Assembly: GCA_012797725.1 (NCBI GenBank)
Contig: JAAZON010000259.1
Location: 1-8,752 of the forward strand
Length of the DNA stretch: 8,752 nucleotides
Direction: 5' to 3'
Source: SAR324 cluster bacterium
GTDB lineage: Bacteria; Bdellovibrionota; UBA2361; JAAZON01
The position numbers and the translations under genes were made by a program. Within the stretch, counting starts at the first letter, position 1; each line of letters starts with the position of its first letter. This document shows, piece after piece, positions 6,417-8,752 of the stretch. The notes under the pieces were generated by a model. That model was given only the letters and a program-made list of their open reading frames with translations, ran no database searches and had not been told where the DNA came from.

Positions 6417-7640
6417 TTACTTCGCAACTTTCGCAATACTCTCACACACGTAATCGAGATTATTTGTATTCAAAGCAGCAACGCACATTCTGCCACCAGC
6501 CACAATGTAAACTCCAAATTGTTCTTCAAGTGTTTTAACCTGTTCCGGGTTTAAACCTGTATATGAGAACATGCCATTTTGATTTAAAATATAAGGCATT
6601 TTAACACCGCGCTCCGAGAGACCCTTTACTAAAAGCGATCTCATGTTCTTTATGCGCTCCCTCATACCTTTCAGCTCGTCTGCCCATTCTTTGAACAAAT
6701 CTGGTTCCTTTATAATACGACTGACCACTCTTGATGCATAAGTAGGAGGATTAGAATAATTTGCCCTGATAACTGCCTTGATGCAGCCAAGGGCCGCTTT
6801 CGCCCATTCTGATCTCTTGCTTGCTACAATAAGAGCTCCCAGTCTTTCACCGTACATTGAGAAATTCTTAGAGCATGAATAAGCGGCTATATAGTCAACG
6901 CCTTCTTCAGCAAAAAGCCTTAAAGGTCTCGCATCTTCGTCAAGACCTGTGGCAAATCCTTGATAAGCAAAATCGAAAAATGGAATTAATTTCTGTGAAC
7001 TGCAGATCTCAAGAAGCTCTCTCCATTGTTTCTCATTTAAATCCACACCTGTTGGATTATGGCAGCATGCATGAAATAATACTGCACTTCCGGGCTTAAT
7101 CTCTTTCAATGCCTTATAAGCTGCTTCTATATCAAGAGAATAACCATCAGAAGCTAGATAAGAATAGTATTTGGTTTCCAGACCTGCTGCTGAAAATACT
7201 TTCACATGGTTAACCCAAGTAGGTTTGCTTACATATATCACAGAAATCCCTGCTTGAGATTTCAAGAAGTCTGCTGCCACTCTCAAGCCTCCAGTTCCCC
7301 CTGGTGTCTGGGCGGCGAAAATTCTACCTTCTTCAACTAATGAGGATCCAGCGCCAAAAACAAGTCTCAATACCCCTGAATTGAAATCCGGGTTTCCATC
7401 CAAAGGAAGATATCCTGCCGCACTGCCTTCCTCCACAATGATCTTTTGAACTTTCTGTACCACTTTCAAAAACGAAGTGCGCCCTTCATTATCCTGATAA
7501 ACTCCTATCCCTAAGTTAACTTTATTTGGGTTATTATCATTCTTGAACCTCTCAGTAAGGGCAAAAATTGGATCGCCCTCTGACGAGGGAAGATTTTCTA
7601 GAAAAGATTGGCTACCAGTGTTAGATGTCTCATCATTCAT
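6417..7640 (-). CDS. aspC: Aspartate/aromatic amino acid aminotransferase (class I)
   Basis: A 407-residue PLP enzyme of the AspC/TyrB type, full length for the family. It moves the amino group of aspartate or an aromatic amino acid to a 2-oxo acid in the cytoplasm. Diagnostic residues: VNLGIGVYQD near 41-50; PTWVNH with W142; CCHNPTG with N195; FFDFAYQGFATG with D223 and Y226; SCSKNFSMYGER with PLP-binding K258 and R266; IRANYSNPP with R292; and GGR with R384. R292 and R384 correspond to the two Arg residues that hold the dicarboxylate substrate. The choice between aspartate and tyrosine as main substrate cannot be made here. ATG 7640 has GGAGG 9 nt upstream. The gene begins 43 nt after sufU on the same strand, so it is probably the third gene of that operon. 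No terminator is evident after it. Confidence 0.93.
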   Translation of the reverse strand: MNDETSNTGSQSFLENLPSSEGDPIFALTERFKNDNNPNKVNLGIGVYQDNEGRTSFLKVVQKVQKIIVEEGSAAGYLPLDGNPDFNSGVLRLVFGAGSSLVEEGRIFAAQTPGGTGGLRVAADFLKSQAGISVIYVSKPTWVNHVKVFSAAGLETKYYSYLASDGYSLDIEAAYKALKEIKPGSAVLFHACCHNPTGVDLNEKQWRELLEICSSQKLIPFFDFAYQGFATGLDEDARPLRLFAEEGVDYIAAYSCSKNFSMYGERLGALIVASKRSEWAKAALGCIKAVIRANYSNPPTYASRVVSRIIKEPDLFKEWADELKGMRERIKNMRSLLVKGLSERGVKMPYILNQNGMFSYTGLNPEQVKTLEEQFGVYIVAGGRMCVAALNTNNLDYVCESIAKVAK

Positions 7641-7683
7641 CTCTGTTTGCCTCCAGGACTTTCTTAAGCAGTTTTAAATTAAA

Positions 7684-8112
7684 CTAGATTGAAATATTCT
7701 TAATTACTGTAAATTCATCAGGATTCTTTAAATACATTTTTATTCCATGCTTCAATACATGAAGGCCCAAAAGAGCACACTTCAAACGAGTCTGAACAAC
7801 TCCCCCTAATTCATCAAAAAGATTTTTCGAGTCAATCTCAAGAACCTCATTCAAGGTTAATCCCTTAACCATCTCGGTTAACACACATTCCGAAGCTCTG
7901 CTTATAGCACAACCATGCCCTGAGAACCTCACATCTTTAATCTTTTCCCCGTCGAGTCTCAAATGAAAGATTACCTCATCTCCACAACTTGGATTTCCTC
8001 CGGCTAGATGCAAATCAGGATTGTCCAATTCTCCGTAATTAACTGGATTTTTGTAAAGATCAAGGATGATCTCCGTATAAATAGCTCCATGCTCACTGCC
8101 TTCTGTTTCCAC
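7684..8112 (-). CDS. sufU: SufU/NifU-family iron-sulfur cluster assembly scaffold
   Basis: A 142-residue cytoplasmic protein that takes sulfur from SufS and helps build Fe-S clusters. Ligand motifs: GNPSCGDEV (C43, D45), SGHGCAISRAS (C68) and QTRLKCALL (C112), equivalent to the Cys/Asp/Cys/Cys Zn or cluster site of SufU. The GCAISxAS and RxKCA motifs point to SufU rather than IscU. The C68-C112 distance is only 44 residues, however, without the insert of roughly 18-20 residues found in Bacillus SufU, so it is a short SufU-like form. The start is a GTG preceded by AGAGGT about 4 nt upstream. It begins 12 nt after sufS, showing tight operon packing. The assignment is firm; whether it is a scaffold or a sulfur-transfer protein is not settled by sequence. 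Confidence 0.92.
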   Translation of the reverse strand: METEGSEHGAIYTEIILDLYKNPVNYGELDNPDLHLAGGNPSCGDEVIFHLRLDGEKIKDVRFSGHGCAISRASECVLTEMVKGLTLNEVLEIDSKNLFDELGGVVQTRLKCALLGLHVLKHGIKMYLKNPDEFTVIKNISI

Positions 8113-8124
8113 AATTACCTCTTT

Positions 8125-8752
8125 CTATGCAAATATCTCTTTTACACGCAGTAGCCCTTGAATCAATGCGTCAATTTCATCTGTGGTATTATATAAATAG
8201 AAGCTTGCTCGAACCGCTCCCCGGATTCCAAGTTCTTTCATGAAAGGTTGACCGCAATGATCTCCACTTCTGACAGCTATTCCACGATCATCCAAGACTT
8301 GTGCGACATCATGTGGATGTACATTATCAACATTAAAAGAAAAAACCCCACTTCGACGATCTACATCTGGACATCCATATAATGTCACCCCCTTTAATTC
8401 CGACATACGCTCCATCGCATAAGAGAGGAGTTTCTTTTCATGGGAACGAATTTCATCCATCCCTATCTTAGATAAATACTCTGTCGCCGCTCCAAGGCCG
8501 ATACCACCAGATACATTCGGCGTTCCGGCTTCAAATCTTCTTGGAATAACATTAAAACTGGTTGATTCAATGGTCACAGCAGATATCATGTCACCACCAT
8601 AAAGAAATGGTGGTAACTGCTCAAGGATTTGGTGTTTCCCCCAAAGCACGCCGATTCCAGTGGGGCCTAGCATTTTGTGCCCAGAAAATGCATAAAAGTC
8701 ACAATCAAGTTTTTGTAAATCCACTGCTAGGTGAGGAACGGCTTGGCAGCCA
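8125..8752 (-). CDS. sufS: Cysteine desulfurase SufS, C-terminal half (cut by window edge)
   Basis: The reading frame is open to the last base of the window, so the N-terminal half lies outside. About 208 residues are seen, against roughly 400 for the family. A GTG at 8724 is internal, because the in-frame residues before it (GCQAVPHLA) continue the expected SufS sequence. The enzyme uses PLP to take sulfur from cysteine, leaving alanine and an enzyme persulfide. Visible features are FYAFSGHKMLGPTGIGVLWG, containing the PLP-binding Lys; RRFEAGTPNVSGGIGLGAA; and RSGDHCGQPF with the persulfide-forming Cys, in the short-loop context typical of SufS rather than IscS. It is followed 12 nt later by sufU, its usual partner. 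The call is very secure for the visible part. Confidence 0.95.
   Translation of the reverse strand, partial: GCQAVPHLAVDLQKLDCDFYAFSGHKMLGPTGIGVLWGKHQILEQLPPFLYGGDMISAVTIESTSFNVIPRRFEAGTPNVSGGIGLGAATEYLSKIGMDEIRSHEKKLLSYAMERMSELKGVTLYGCPDVDRRSGVFSFNVDNVHPHDVAQVLDDRGIAVRSGDHCGQPFMKELGIRGAVRASFYLYNTTDEIDALIQGLLRVKEIFA

Noticed and set aside
6165..6554. Plus-strand ORF of 129 codons starting at TTG
   Set aside because: It has a weak start, crosses the inverted repeat, and its last third is antisense to the conserved C-terminus of the aminotransferase. It is kept only as a possible frameshift remnant in the findings.
8125..8724. SufS starting at the GTG at 8724
   Set aside because: The frame stays open and SufS-like up to the window edge, so this is an internal Val codon of a truncated gene, not a start.

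Overview
The window looks like chromosomal DNA of a Gram-negative, moderately AT-rich bacterium. It encodes an OmpA-type envelope protein with a clear signal peptide, a membrane-bound hybrid sensor kinase, and a SufS/SufU iron-sulfur gene pair. The kinase style and the SufU-type scaffold would fit a delta-proteobacterium-like or related uncultured lineage. Taxonomy cannot be fixed from this sequence. No IS element, CRISPR array, tRNA or rRNA was seen.

Layout. 76-828 (-) is a secreted OmpA-family peptidoglycan-binding protein. It is divided from a divergent block by about 280 bp of AT-rich DNA holding several short repeats. The rightward block comprises a hybrid histidine kinase (1112-3478), a stand-alone receiver protein (3838-4593), an exported protein whose start overlaps the receiver gene (4580-5260), and an unrecognised 225-residue protein (5388-6065). 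A convergent junction of about 350 bp (6066-6416) follows. It holds a 30-codon ORF with a near-perfect Shine-Dalgarno sequence and a long imperfect inverted repeat. The right end is a leftward operon: sufS (cut by the window edge), sufU, and an aspartate/aromatic aminotransferase.

The most unusual content is the two-component-like block. The kinase has an apparently complete ATP-binding domain, but the phospho-accepting histidine of its H-box is leucine and the following acidic residue is serine. The downstream receiver carries glutamate where the phospho-accepting aspartate should be, and lacks a normal acidic pair. Two adjacent signalling genes are thus both altered at the phosphotransfer residues while their folds look intact. 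This suggests a module that signals without conventional His-to-Asp phosphotransfer, or one in which the kinase protein acts as an ATP-responsive scaffold. The exported protein, translationally coupled to the receiver, is a candidate partner.

The Suf operon is conventional: SufS supplies persulfide sulfur to the SufU-type scaffold. The aminotransferase appears to be co-transcribed with them. All functional statements are read from motifs; no database search was run.
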